In this document: in pieces, positions 1-8,250 of the stretch
Layout of the letters: every line of letters starts with the position of its first letter
Position numbering within the stretch: position 1 is the first letter of the stretch
DNA from: Planctomycetaceae bacterium
GTDB lineage: Bacteria > Planctomycetota > Planctomycetia > Planctomycetales > Planctomycetaceae
Direction: 5' to 3'
DNA length: 58,688 nt
Assembly (NCBI GenBank): GCA_002722955.1
Contig: PBMZ01000110.1
Location: forward strand, 1-58,688
Translations under genes and position numbers: made by a program
The notes under the pieces: generated by a model
The model's database searches: none
Seen by the model: only the letters and a program-made list of their open reading frames with translations
What the model was told of the DNA's origin: nothing

Positions 1-360
1 AAGTTTTTCAGGTTCCGGTCGAGCTGTCGGAGCCTTGACGTTCACCCAACGCGACAGGATTTCGATGTCGCGGCGCGAGAGACGTTTGTCTTCGTCGGGG
101 GGCATCTCGCCATCAACCACGCGTTGGATCAATCGGCTGGCTTTGGCATCCCCCGGCACGATTGCCGGGCCCGAGTCGCCACCCTTAACGATGAAGCGTC
201 GCAGTCGCAGGTCGAGATTTGCTTCGGTCGACGATCGCTCGCCATGACACTGAAAACAGTGAGCCTTTAAGATTGGCCGGACATTGACTTCGTAGGAGAT
301 GTCATCGGCGCGAACCGCCGTCGGCAATAGGAGACTCAAGATGAGGAAACGAGTTGGCAT
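1..360 (-). CDS. PSD1-type planctomycete cytochrome protein, N-terminal part
   Basis: The gene starts at the ATG complementary to 358-360 and runs off the left edge of the window, so only the first 120 codons are visible. They begin with a signal peptide (MPTRFLILSLLLPTAVRA) followed by a cytochrome-c-like segment with a heme motif CFQCH and the typical context VRPILKAHCFQCHG. The segment after it (GPAIVPGDAKASRLI, GEMPPDEDKRLS) is characteristic of the Planctomycete cytochrome C domain that precedes DUF1549/DUF1553 in PSD1 proteins. The protein is expected in the periplasm. Its function is not established; these proteins usually pair with DUF1501 proteins and carbohydrate catabolic genes. 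It lies 157 bp downstream of the nitrilase gene on the same strand. The rest of the protein is inferred, not seen. Confidence 0.85.
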   Translation of the reverse strand, partial: MPTRFLILSLLLPTAVRADDISYEVNVRPILKAHCFQCHGERSSTEANLDLRLRRFIVKGGDSGPAIVPGDAKASRLIQRVVDGEMPPDEDKRLSRRDIEILSRWVNVKAPTARPEPEKL

Positions 361-453
361 AGATGGAGCCTTTTCGGTCGCGAAGCCTAGAAGCTTCCAT
401 TATTTGATGGATGGCCGATTCTTGCAATCGGATTCGCGTCCCGACCCAGAGTT

Positions 454-495
454 GTGAGCAGTGACGGGGCCGAGGCCTCACGGCCAGCGGCTCAC
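454..495. repeat. Palindromic intergenic repeat
   Basis: The arms GTGAGC (454-459) and GCTCAC (490-495) flank a core with the inner palindrome GAGGCCTC. The element lies just downstream of the nitrilase stop codon, so it could also act as an RNA hairpin at the 3' end. It resembles the TGAGCCGC...GCGTGAG text near 47705, which suggests a dispersed family. Confidence 0.5.
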
Positions 496-517
496 TCGAG
501 GTTGTGGTCAGCTCGCA

Positions 518-1357
518 TCAAAGCACCGAGGAAAACTCGTCTCGCTCTACTGTGTCTGCGAAGAGCACGTCGGCGCAGTCTTCCATGTCGAAGTGGAACA
601 TGGCTTGAGTCGCCAGGCTCAGGTCGAGGTCTGTGACTAACAACTCTTCCTGCCGCAACTCGGTCTGAGCGTGCACGCGTCCGTCGGGAGCGACGACCAT
701 CGAGCGGCTGTTTTGATGAGGTTCGAGGCAAGCGTTGCACGATGCAAACCAAATCGTGTTCTCGGCCGCGCGGGTTGTGATCATGGCGTGGTGAATCGGA
801 ATCTTCCAGTCGTTTGGCCGAGTGGTGTTGTTCTGGGGATGAAAGACGACCCGAGCACCTTGGCGTACACATTCGGCCGTTGTTTCCGCGAACCGAAACG
901 CCTCGAAGCAGATCACGACTCCGACGGGAACGCCGAATAGCTCGTATGTGTCGATTGACTGGCCGGGTGAGTACGCCAGCGCGTCCAGTGGCGTTAACTT
1001 CGTTTTGTGATGGACGCCCAATGTCTCGCCGCGTTCGTTGATGACGATTGCTGAGTTGTACGGTTTTCCTGAACGGTCCGGAGCGGCGGGCGTCTCAGTA
1101 CCCAAGATGCACGCCATGCCAAACTCACGGCAACGATTGGCGACTTTTTCGTGTAGCTCGTTCAACTTGTCGACGGGGCAAGGAGCGTCTGTCTCAGCGA
1201 TGTCGACCCGGTAACCCACCGTTTGCGTTTCCGGAAAGCAAAGGATTTGAACGTCCTTGTCGGCTGCTTGTTCGAGGAATCGCAAGATTGTCTCGGCATT
1301 GGCGTCAAAGTCTGCGGTCTGTCTTGTCTGGGCGAGTCCGATTTTCAGATTGTTCAT
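518..1357 (-). CDS. Carbon-nitrogen hydrolase (nitrilase superfamily)
   Basis: A 279-residue cytoplasmic protein of the nitrilase/amidase superfamily, which hydrolyses non-peptide C-N bonds. The catalytic triad is visible: Glu43 in FPETQTVGY, Lys118 in HHKTKL and Cys150 in VVICFEAF. The alpha-beta-beta-alpha fold is covered over its full length, as usual for stand-alone family members. I chose the ATG at 1357 because the protein then begins MNNLKIGLAQ, the standard first strand, and a GGGAAAG stretch precedes it; reading frame continues about 55 codons further upstream but that part does not look like protein. The substrate cannot be told from sequence; an amidase acting on an omega-amide or carbamoyl compound is possible. 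The gene is divergent from the DUF1549 gene at 1742, with a 384-bp gap between them. Confidence 0.85.
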   Translation of the reverse strand: MNNLKIGLAQTRQTADFDANAETILRFLEQAADKDVQILCFPETQTVGYRVDIAETDAPCPVDKLNELHEKVANRCREFGMACILGTETPAAPDRSGKPYNSAIVINERGETLGVHHKTKLTPLDALAYSPGQSIDTYELFGVPVGVVICFEAFRFAETTAECVRQGARVVFHPQNNTTRPNDWKIPIHHAMITTRAAENTIWFASCNACLEPHQNSRSMVVAPDGRVHAQTELRQEELLVTDLDLSLATQAMFHFDMEDCADVLFADTVERDEFSSVL

Positions 1358-1554
1358 AAGCTTTCCCACGCGTCGGGTTACTATGGCCCTACGCCAAAGA
1401 TCAAAACTCGTGCCGCACTCCAAAATCCTTCGGACAATGCCTCGATCACCAACGATGGTAATCGATTCCACGAATTTTGAAACGTCGTTTCGAATAGCCC
1501 AATGCGTCGGTTGTGGGTGCACTCACGGATTCTTGTCAAATTGGGCAGGAGATC

Positions 1555-1597
1555 GTAACCCGACGTGTGAGCGTCCCTCGCTCATGCGTCGCGTTAC
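1555..1597. repeat. Imperfect inverted repeat in the 1358-1741 gap
   Basis: Two 19-nt arms (1555-1573 and 1579-1597) pair at 16 of 19 positions around a 5-nt loop. A related half copy, CGCGTCGGGTTACTAT, occurs at 1369-1384, and CGTCGCGTTACTAT ends the right arm, so the gap holds one full and one partial copy of the same element. Apart from these and presumed divergent promoters I see nothing else in the gap. Confidence 0.6.
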
Positions 1598-1741
1598 TAT
1601 AAACTGCTTGTCGAAACAAAAACCAAAATCCTTGAGCACACCCTCGGTTGTTGCAGTCCGAGGTTGGCAGTGCAAATTCGCTGGTATTCGTATAGACTGG
1701 CTCGTTGCGAATCGGACACATCCAGTGAACGGGTGACGTCG

Positions 1742-3856
1742 ATGAAACGGTTGAAAAACCTGTCGTTTGCTTGGTTGATCACGCTAGCGTCACTGGTCTT
1801 GGCAAACACTCCAGCTGATGGTTCGGAGTTATCGGTTGCTGATCGCGCTGTTGTGGCTAAGTACCGTGCCGCTCGAATTGATCGCGATATGTATATCGCT
1901 CGCAGCACGATTAAGAATTCCGATCGACAGATCAAAGGTGCTCCGGCGCGGTTGAAGCGCGAACAACCTGCGGTCGACAAAGCCAAGGCCGCGTTTCAAG
2001 CCGCCGAGAAGGTTTTGGCTCAGCGAGAGAATGAGTTGGAAGCGGCAACGGCGAAGGCCAATGATTCAGACGAGGCCACCACAAAGGCCGCTGTCGCCGA
2101 AGCGACCAAGAAACGTGATCAGGCGAAACAAGAACTGAACCGCAAATCGTACGCGTTAAAGCGAGCGGAAGCGCGGCTCGAGAACGTCCAGAAAAGCATC
2201 GATAAGGCGAAGTCGGATAAGGCTAAGGCGGAAGAGTCGATTCCGAAGCTCGAAGTTGCGCTGAAAGAAGCGACCGCGGTTTACGAAGGTCTTCGCAAAC
2301 AATCCGTTGCTGCGGAGCTAAAACACGCCGGCACGCAGAAGCCACAGACTGTTAGCGACGCCGTTGATCGTCTGATCGATGAGCGATTGAAGAAGGAAAA
2401 TGTCCCGGCGTCCGCACTTGTCGAAGACGGCAAGTTCTTGCGGCGAGCTACTTTGGACATAGCTGGCCGCATTCCCACGTATCAGGAAGTGGTCGAGTTT
2501 CTCAAGAGCGACGCTGAAGACAAACGCGCCAAGGCCGTTGACCGGCTGCTGACGACGGCCGACTACGGTCGCACGTTCGGAACGATCTTTGCCGACCTAA
2601 CGACACATCGACCCACGACAACAGCCACCCGGACTCGCGATCACTTTCGTGGCTGGTTGATTGAGTGCCTCAATCTAAACCGCACGTGGGATGATATCGT
2701 CAGCGACATGATCGCCGGGGAAGGTGACACCGGATCGAACCCGGGGACGATCTTCTTGGTGGCCTATCGATTGAACAACCAGCCGAATCCACCGGACATC
2801 TTGGCCGCCTCGGGCGAGATGTTCATGGGGCTGCAAATCAAGTGTGCTCAGTGCCACGATCATCCTTTTGTCGATGATTGGTCCCAAGACGACTTCTGGG
2901 GCATGGCGGCAATGTTCAGTCGCGTTCGTTTGAAGGGCTCAAGTGTTTACCGTGCTTTGGAATACGAACTGACGGACAACGACGTGGAGGAAAAAGAACT
3001 GTTCCGAGTCGGCGGCGGGGTCAAGTATCCGGCGCCGTTGCCCAACGGCCAAATTGCCATTCCTGACCCAACTGATGAAACGAAAACGATCAAGACGGTT
3101 AGCGCCCAATACCTGGATGGATTCAAACCGGAACTGCAAGAGAAGGGCTTTTATCGCCGCGACTTCGCGAACTGGCTGACCTCGCCCGAGAATCCGTATT
3201 TTGCTCGCGCGATGGTGAACCGGCTTTGGGGCCACTTTTTTGCTCGCGGATTGGTGCAACCTGTCGCGTCGATGAATCCAGAGAATGACGGCACGCACCC
3301 AGAGGTTTTGTCGCTGTTGGAAAAGGAATTCAGGGAAAGTGGATTCGATCTAAAACATCTCATCCGCTGCATCGTTCGCAGCCGAACTTATCAGCGGAGC
3401 AGTCGTCCAACTGACGAGAACATTGAAGACAAGACTCTCTACAGTCACATGGCTGTCAAAACGTTGGAAGCCGACGCACTGTTGGATTCGTTGACCATTG
3501 CCATTGGCCGACCGCTGATGAGCGATAATCGCCGGCAATCTTACAAGGACCTTTTCGACACACGGTTGCCCGACGTCGATCCTGGCAAATTCACTCACAA
3601 CATCCCACAAGTGCTGCGAATGATGAACGCTCGCGAATACAACGACGCCTCGACGGTCATTGCCGCCGCGACGAATGATAAGCCGACCGAAGCAGCCATC
3701 GAGAACTTGTATTTAGCCGCGTTGGCTCGAAAGCCGACCGGCGAAGAAACAAAAACCATGAAGTCGTTCGTCGACGAATCGACGAACACTCGTGAAGCGT
3801 ATAGCGATGTGTATTGGGTGTTGATCAACAGCGCCGAGTTTTTGGTCAATCATTAA
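1742..3856 (+). CDS. DUF1549/DUF1553 domain protein with coiled coil
   Basis: A 704-residue exported protein. It begins with a signal peptide (MKRLKNLSFAWLITLASLV), followed by a long Ala/Lys/Glu-rich heptad-like segment at about residues 45-190 that predicts a coiled coil. DUF1549 follows at about 205-400 (LRRATLDIAGRIPT; heme-like motif CAQCH at 368-372), then DUF1553 at about 470-690 (FARAMVNRLWGHFF, LIRCIVRSRTYQ). Unlike the PSD1 protein at 30840 it has no N-terminal cytochrome module; the coiled coil takes that place. I used the ATG at 1742 because it gives a proper signal peptide. The DUF1501 gene follows 111 bp downstream, the usual pairing in planctomycetes. The biochemical role of the family is unknown; an electron-transfer or oxidative function in carbohydrate breakdown is often inferred. 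Confidence 0.88.
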   Translation: MKRLKNLSFAWLITLASLVLANTPADGSELSVADRAVVAKYRAARIDRDMYIARSTIKNSDRQIKGAPARLKREQPAVDKAKAAFQAAEKVLAQRENELEAATAKANDSDEATTKAAVAEATKKRDQAKQELNRKSYALKRAEARLENVQKSIDKAKSDKAKAEESIPKLEVALKEATAVYEGLRKQSVAAELKHAGTQKPQTVSDAVDRLIDERLKKENVPASALVEDGKFLRRATLDIAGRIPTYQEVVEFLKSDAEDKRAKAVDRLLTTADYGRTFGTIFADLTTHRPTTTATRTRDHFRGWLIECLNLNRTWDDIVSDMIAGEGDTGSNPGTIFLVAYRLNNQPNPPDILAASGEMFMGLQIKCAQCHDHPFVDDWSQDDFWGMAAMFSRVRLKGSSVYRALEYELTDNDVEEKELFRVGGGVKYPAPLPNGQIAIPDPTDETKTIKTVSAQYLDGFKPELQEKGFYRRDFANWLTSPENPYFARAMVNRLWGHFFARGLVQPVASMNPENDGTHPEVLSLLEKEFRESGFDLKHLIRCIVRSRTYQRSSRPTDENIEDKTLYSHMAVKTLEADALLDSLTIAIGRPLMSDNRRQSYKDLFDTRLPDVDPGKFTHNIPQVLRMMNAREYNDASTVIAAATNDKPTEAAIENLYLAALARKPTGEETKTMKSFVDESTNTREAYSDVYWVLINSAEFLVNH

Positions 3857-3877
3857 GCTGAGTAGCGTGAAGCGTTG

Positions 3878-3940
3878 TTTAACCCGTAGCCGAAGACGAG
3901 GAGGATGCTCGATAATCCTCGCCTGCGGCTACGGGTTAAA
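3878..3940. repeat. Perfect 15-bp inverted repeat between DUF1549 and DUF1501 genes
   Basis: The arms 3878-3892 and 3926-3940 are perfect reverse complements (TTTAACCCGTAGCCG), with a second inner pairing GAGGAT/ATCCTC. It lies between two genes of one presumed operon, so it may attenuate transcription or stabilise mRNA. The GTAGCC core recurs in other palindromes of this window. Confidence 0.75.
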
Positions 3941-3967
3941 CGAAAGTCACACAACGGAGCACTGAAC

Positions 3968-5215
3968 ATGTTCAATCGACGTGATATGTTGCGTTTGGCA
4001 GCGGCAGGAGCCTTTGCATCCAGTGTCAGTTGGCTCGATATCGTCGCGCGACGCGGCTTGGTTCAAGCTGCCGAAAGCGGGCGCAAGCACAAATCGTGCA
4101 TCGTGTTATTCATGAGTGGCGGTCCCAGCCAAGCTCATACCTTCGACCTGAAACCCGGCGGTCATTACAAGCCCATCAAGACCTCGGCCGAAGGCATCGA
4201 GATCAGCGAGTACTTGTCAGAAGTCGCCAAGCAGATGCACTTGATGTCGTTGGTTCGCAGTATGAAAACGGGTGACGCCAACCACCAAACGGCTCACTAT
4301 TTGATGCGCACGGGTTTCCGCCAAGGCTCGGGTGGCTTGGATTATCCTCACTTCGGAGCCCAGGCCAGCTATCAACTGGTGAAAAACGAAAACCGGATGC
4401 CGAACTTCATCGTGCTCAAGCCGGGCAGTGGGTCGAAGAACGGTTTCACGAACGGCTATCTCAGTTCCGCTTTCTCGCCGATGGTGATGACAGACGTCTC
4501 GAAAGGCATTGCCGACCTGCAACCGGCCCGCGAGATGAAGACATTCGATCGCCGCGCCGAGTTGCTCGCCAAGCAAGACGAATCATTCTTCGAGCAATAC
4601 CGAATCAGCGCTGCGAAGGAAAAGATGGATGCCTACCGAAAGGCTATCGACCTAGTTCATTACGACAAGGCGACTGAGGCTTTCCAACTGGATAAGGAAC
4701 CGGCCAACATTCGCAAGATGTACGGTGAAGGAAAATTCGCCGATCAATGTCTCGGCGCCCGTCGGCTTGTCGAGGCTGGCGTACCGTTCGTCGAGGTGAT
4801 GCATCCCGGTTACTGGGACACTCATGGCGGAGCCGAAGCGGGACAACGCCGCTACAGTGAAGAGTTGGATCGTCCCATGGCCGCCTTGCTTCAAGATCTG
4901 AATGATCGCGGCATGCTGGACGACACGCTTGTTGTCTGGATGGGCGAATTCGGCCGCAGTTTCAACGGCGGAAATCACCACGCCAAGGCTTGGACTACAG
5001 GCTTTGCCGGTGCTGGCGTCCGCGGTGGGCAAGTCATCGGAAAGACCGACAGCAAAGCAATGACAGTCGAAGATCGTCCCGTCAGTGTCGCCGATTTCGT
5101 GGCGACCATTTACCACGCATTGGGAATCGACCACAAACAAGAAGTCCAAGTCGGCGATCGGCCGATTGGTCTGGTCGATGGCGAAGCGAATCCGGTTTTG
5201 GAACTGTTCAGCTAA
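3968..5215 (+). CDS. DUF1501 domain protein (Tat-exported)
   Basis: A 415-residue DUF1501 protein. This family is related to the alkaline-phosphatase/sulfatase fold, but its activity is uncharacterised. The N-terminus MFNRRDMLRLAAAGAFA has a twin-arginine motif followed by a hydrophobic stretch, so Tat export is likely. Family landmarks are visible: LFMSGGPSQAHTFDLKP near the start, HPGYWDTHGG in the middle, VVWMGEFGRSF and NHHAKAWT near the end, and the terminal VSDFVATIYHALG-like element (here VADFVATIYHALGID). The ATG at 3968 was chosen over the in-frame ATG at 3905, because the latter would translate the palindrome. The gene forms a pair with the DUF1549/DUF1553 gene upstream. Its TAA stop overlaps by 4 bp the stop of the convergent HTH gene. 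Confidence 0.88.
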   Translation: MFNRRDMLRLAAAGAFASSVSWLDIVARRGLVQAAESGRKHKSCIVLFMSGGPSQAHTFDLKPGGHYKPIKTSAEGIEISEYLSEVAKQMHLMSLVRSMKTGDANHQTAHYLMRTGFRQGSGGLDYPHFGAQASYQLVKNENRMPNFIVLKPGSGSKNGFTNGYLSSAFSPMVMTDVSKGIADLQPAREMKTFDRRAELLAKQDESFFEQYRISAAKEKMDAYRKAIDLVHYDKATEAFQLDKEPANIRKMYGEGKFADQCLGARRLVEAGVPFVEVMHPGYWDTHGGAEAGQRRYSEELDRPMAALLQDLNDRGMLDDTLVVWMGEFGRSFNGGNHHAKAWTTGFAGAGVRGGQVIGKTDSKAMTVEDRPVSVADFVATIYHALGIDHKQEVQVGDRPIGLVDGEANPVLELFS

Positions 5216-5454
5216 TTAGGGCCATGTCCCCAGATATGCTGGATCGGGGTCTTGTGTCCCCAGGCGATCTCTGAGGCTTCGACACCAAAAACGCTTGCGA
5301 TCGCTTGCCGTTCTTTAGGGCTAGGTGTCCAGCGACCCAGGACGATGGCTTTGACGCGTTGATCATCCATGCCGGATCGTTCGACGAGTTCCTCGAAGCT
5401 GATTTCGTTGTCGCGGCAGAGTTCAGCGACGTCGGGGAAAGTACTTTCGCTCAC
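5212..5454 (-). CDS. Small helix-turn-helix protein, paralogue A
   Basis: An 80-residue protein with an XRE-like helix-turn-helix: EISFEELVERSGMDDQRVKAI, then a conserved segment GRWTPSPKERQAIASVFGVE and the tail IAWGHKTPIQHIWGHG. The gene at 5577 encodes a second protein with the same GRWTPSPxxRxxIAxxFxVE...WGH block, so the two are tandem paralogues. The family looks planctomycete-specific from memory. DNA binding is inferred from the helix pattern; no partner or target is known. It may instead be an adaptor, since the domain stands alone. It ends 4 bp inside the DUF1501 gene on the opposite strand. Confidence 0.75.
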   Translation of the reverse strand: MSESTFPDVAELCRDNEISFEELVERSGMDDQRVKAIVLGRWTPSPKERQAIASVFGVEASEIAWGHKTPIQHIWGHGPN

Positions 5455-5486
5455 TTTGCAGCCTTTCCATTGGAATGCTCAAAGAC

Positions 5487-5559
5487 ATTAGTCATTAGTT
5501 ATTTGTCATTAGATGAGTCAGGATCGCGTCTTTTCCATGGCAAATAACTAATGACTAAT
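5487..5559. repeat. 19-bp perfect inverted repeat between the two HTH genes
   Basis: The arms 5487-5505 and 5541-5559 are exact reverse complements (ATTAGTCATTAGTTATTTG) with a 35-bp spacer; GTCATTAG is also repeated directly next to the left arm. It is AT-rich compared with its surroundings. It could be a small non-autonomous palindromic element, or an operator/terminator structure between the two HTH genes. Confidence 0.75.
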
Positions 5560-5576
5560 CCTTCTTGGTCTCCGGG

Positions 5577-5819
5577 TCAAAAGTCTTCCTTCAACCCAAA
5601 CCGTCGGTACCGCACGTTGCGAGGGTCCAAGTTGTGGCCCCAGACGATTTGTTCGACTTCGACTTCAAACGCATCCGCAATCCGTTTTCGGTCGCTAGGA
5701 CTCGGGGTCCAGCGGCCATCCGCAATGGCTTCCAGGCGAGATAGCGGAAGCTTCGTGCGCTCGGATAGTTCGTCCAGCGTCATGTTCTTTTCTTCAAGCA
5801 GCAGATCAAGTGTTCGCAT
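5577..5819 (-). CDS. Small helix-turn-helix protein, paralogue B
   Basis: An 80-residue XRE-like protein: MRTLDLLLEEKNMTLDELSE, helix pair LSERTKLPLSRLEAI, then GRWTPSPSDRKRIADAFEVE and IVWGHNLDPRNV. It shares the GRWTPSP and WGH blocks with the protein at 5212-5454 but has a diverged, more basic tail. It is transcribed away from the pyruvate:ferredoxin oxidoreductase genes, with 300 bp between the two starts, so control of that operon is possible but unproven. Duplication order cannot be told from the sequence. Confidence 0.75.
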   Translation of the reverse strand: MRTLDLLLEEKNMTLDELSERTKLPLSRLEAIADGRWTPSPSDRKRIADAFEVEVEQIVWGHNLDPRNVRYRRFGLKEDF

Positions 5820-5830
5820 GGCCTTATTAT

Positions 5831-5972
5831 GTAGCCTGAGAAAGTTTGCGGCAAGCGGGCGGCGATCTCGGTTGAAATCCGATCAGGCTGTGCGGAATGT
5901 GCTTGACTTAACGGATACCCGCCTGTAGCTTCGTTTCGACGATTCCTGAAACGCGTCTCCTCCCCAGGCTAC
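5831..5972. repeat. Short terminal inverted repeats GTAGCCTG/CAGGCTAC
   Basis: GTAGCCTG at 5831-5838 and CAGGCTAC at 5965-5972 bracket about 126 bp with no gene, in the gap between paralogue B and the PFOR genes. The same GTAGCCTG motif begins palindromes at about 58203 and 58625. With 8-bp arms this could be chance, hence the low confidence. Confidence 0.35.
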
Positions 5973-6021
5973 GGTCCCTTTGCGGATTGTTCCCGCGAAA
6001 CTCCCCACGCGTGCTTGCAAT

Positions 6022-6048
6022 TTGACTCAAGATCAACTCTCATAATAG
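6022..6048 (+). promoter_or_regulatory. Candidate promoter for the PFOR operon
   Basis: TTGACT (6022-6027) and TAATAG (6043-6048) resemble -35 and -10 boxes, but the 15-bp spacer is short. They lie about 72 bp before the PFOR start. A strong ribosome binding site, GAGGAAGGA at 6106-6114, sits 5 bp before the ATG at 6120. Confidence 0.35.
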
Positions 6049-6119
6049 CTTAACACAATCATCATAGACAATTCTCGCCAATAACGGACGATGTGTCGCA
6101 ACCTTGAGGAAGGACATCC

Positions 6120-8102
6120 ATGGCCGTAGGAACGATTGATAATACTACCGGTACACCTGACGCCGAAGCTGATGAGGCGAAATTTCAATATCCCGGAATG
6201 CCCACCACTTGTGATGGTGCGGAAGCAGTTGTTTGGGTGGAAACCAATGTCTGCCAAGGCTCCGGAGCCTACCCGATCACCAGTTCCACAACCATGGGTG
6301 GTGGCTTTAACGCAGCGGTTATGAATGGTCGTCCCAACCTTTGGGGTGATCAATTGGTCTTTGTCGAACCCGAAAGTGAACACTCGGCGGCCACATTTTG
6401 CGAAGGTTTCGCGGCTTCGGGCGGACGCGTCACGAACTTCACGTCGGGGCAAGGCCTCGTGTTGATGAAGGAAGTGCTTTACACGATCGCTGGAAAGCGG
6501 CTTCCGGTGGTCTTTAATATCGGTGCTCGCGCGCTGACCAGCCACAGTTTGAACGTGCACGCTGGCCACGACGACGTGATGAGTGTCGCGGATGTTGGTT
6601 GGGGCTGCCTGTTTGCTCGTAACGCTCAGGAAGCGGGCGACTTGTGCTTGATCAGCCGTCGTGCGGCCGAGGCATCGCAGACTCCGTTCATGAATATTCA
6701 AGACGGTTTTTTGACGACCCACACCGTCGAAAGCGTTCGTCTTCCCGAACAAGAATTCATGAAAGAATTCGTCGGCAAACCCGAAGATAAGCTGATGAAC
6801 TTGATGGACACGGCGAATCCGATGATGTCGGGTGTCGTGCAGAATCAAGACTCTTACATGAAGGGTAAGATCGCTCAGCGATGGTACTACGATCAGCTTG
6901 AACCGGCTTTGGAAGACGCCTTCCAAGAGTTCTATCGTGCCACAGGTCGCAAGTACGACTTCATCGATGCTTACCGTTGCGAAGATGCCGAGTACATTTT
7001 GGTCGGCATAGGCTCGTACATGGAAACAGCTCAAACGACCATCGATTACCTACGTGATGAGAAGGGTATCAAAGCCGGTTGCTTGAACATTTACTGCTTC
7101 CGACCATTCCCAACGCAACGCATCATCGATGTGTTGAAAGACGCCAAGGCGATCGCGATTATCGAGCGGATGGATGACCCGCTGTCGACCACGGGCAACC
7201 ACTTGACTCGCGAAGTCAAAGCTGGTTTCTGTGATGCATTGACCGGCCAAAATGGTGTTCAGCGGATCGATAACATTCCGCGGATTTACCACGGTGCCGC
7301 TGGTCTCGGTAGCCGCGACGTGCGACCGGGCGACTTGATCGCTATCTTCAACAACATGATGAACGACGGTCAGGATTTCTTCTGTGTCGGTATCCAACAC
7401 GCGTTGGCACTTGAAAACAAAGAAGACCCCGATCTGCGACCAACGGGTGCATTCTCGATGCGAGGTCACTCTGTTGGTGGTTTCGGTTCGGTTACCACGA
7501 ACAAGGTTATCGCGACGATCGGCGGCCAAGTGTTCGGTAAGGACGTGCAAGCTTATCCGAAATACGGATCGGAAAAGAAAGGCTTGCCGACGACTTACTA
7601 CCTGACAGTTGCCGACTCGCACATTTACTCTCACTCAGAGTTGGAGTACGTGGATCTGATCGTGTTGAACGACACGACCGCACTGCTCAGTGGAAATCCA
7701 TTGAAGGGCATGATCGACGGTGGCGCAATCTTCATGCAAAGCCACTTTACCGATCCGAAAGACGTCTGGATTCGTATTCCCGAGAATCACAAGACCACGA
7801 TCAAGGAAAAGAAGCTGCGTGTCTTTTTCGCCGACATGGTCAAGATTGCTCGCGAGGTTGCCTCGGTGGCCGACTTGGAAATGCGGATGCAAGGTATCGT
7901 GTTGTTGGGCGCGTTCCTCAAGCTTACGCCGTACGCTACGGACAGCGGCATGGGCGACGACGAAGTTTACGCTGGTGTCGAAAAGGCACTGCGGAAGTAC
8001 TTCGGTAAGCGGGGCGAGCAGGTCGTTCAGGATAACTTGACCTGCGTCAAACGCGGTTACAGCGAGATGCAAGAAATCACCGAAGACATCGTCTTCGAGT
8101 AG
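6120..8102 (+). CDS. Pyruvate:ferredoxin oxidoreductase, alpha-gamma part
   Basis: A 660-residue cytoplasmic subunit of a 2-oxoacid:ferredoxin oxidoreductase, most likely acting on pyruvate to give acetyl-CoA, CO2 and reduced ferredoxin. It carries the pyrimidine-binding alpha domain (GSGAYPITSSTTMGGG near residue 50; FVEPESEHSAATFCEGFAAS; ARALTSHSLNVHAGHDDVM), domain II (ILVGIGSYMETAQTTIDYLR; LNIYCFRPFP), and the gamma domain (FSMRGHSVGGFGSVTTNKVIA; DAQAYPKYG-like VQAYPKYGSEKKG). The order corresponds to the first half of a fused NifJ-type enzyme. The second half is encoded by the next gene, 148 bp downstream. The start is fixed by GAGGAAGGA 5 bp upstream. Other 2-oxoacids as substrate cannot be excluded. 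Confidence 0.9.
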   Translation: MAVGTIDNTTGTPDAEADEAKFQYPGMPTTCDGAEAVVWVETNVCQGSGAYPITSSTTMGGGFNAAVMNGRPNLWGDQLVFVEPESEHSAATFCEGFAASGGRVTNFTSGQGLVLMKEVLYTIAGKRLPVVFNIGARALTSHSLNVHAGHDDVMSVADVGWGCLFARNAQEAGDLCLISRRAAEASQTPFMNIQDGFLTTHTVESVRLPEQEFMKEFVGKPEDKLMNLMDTANPMMSGVVQNQDSYMKGKIAQRWYYDQLEPALEDAFQEFYRATGRKYDFIDAYRCEDAEYILVGIGSYMETAQTTIDYLRDEKGIKAGCLNIYCFRPFPTQRIIDVLKDAKAIAIIERMDDPLSTTGNHLTREVKAGFCDALTGQNGVQRIDNIPRIYHGAAGLGSRDVRPGDLIAIFNNMMNDGQDFFCVGIQHALALENKEDPDLRPTGAFSMRGHSVGGFGSVTTNKVIATIGGQVFGKDVQAYPKYGSEKKGLPTTYYLTVADSHIYSHSELEYVDLIVLNDTTALLSGNPLKGMIDGGAIFMQSHFTDPKDVWIRIPENHKTTIKEKKLRVFFADMVKIAREVASVADLEMRMQGIVLLGAFLKLTPYATDSGMGDDEVYAGVEKALRKYFGKRGEQVVQDNLTCVKRGYSEMQEITEDIVFE

Positions 8103-8250
8103 GTTCGAGTCGCTTGCGACAAAGTGTCAAAACGCGGTTCGCTTGGTCAGCGAGCATCTCGCCACGATCCGCTAACGAAAACATCGAGATAATTCGAACA
8201 ACTTTCCGGTTTCCAATTTTGGTCTCCGGTTTCCTCAGAAAGGACTGATA

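Noticed and set aside
6033..7034. Long antisense open frame opposite the PFOR alpha-gamma gene (also 7050-7634 and 8602-9258)
   Set aside because: Composition is that of a codon-shadow (His/Val/Arg-rich) and the sense frame has clear PFOR motifs.
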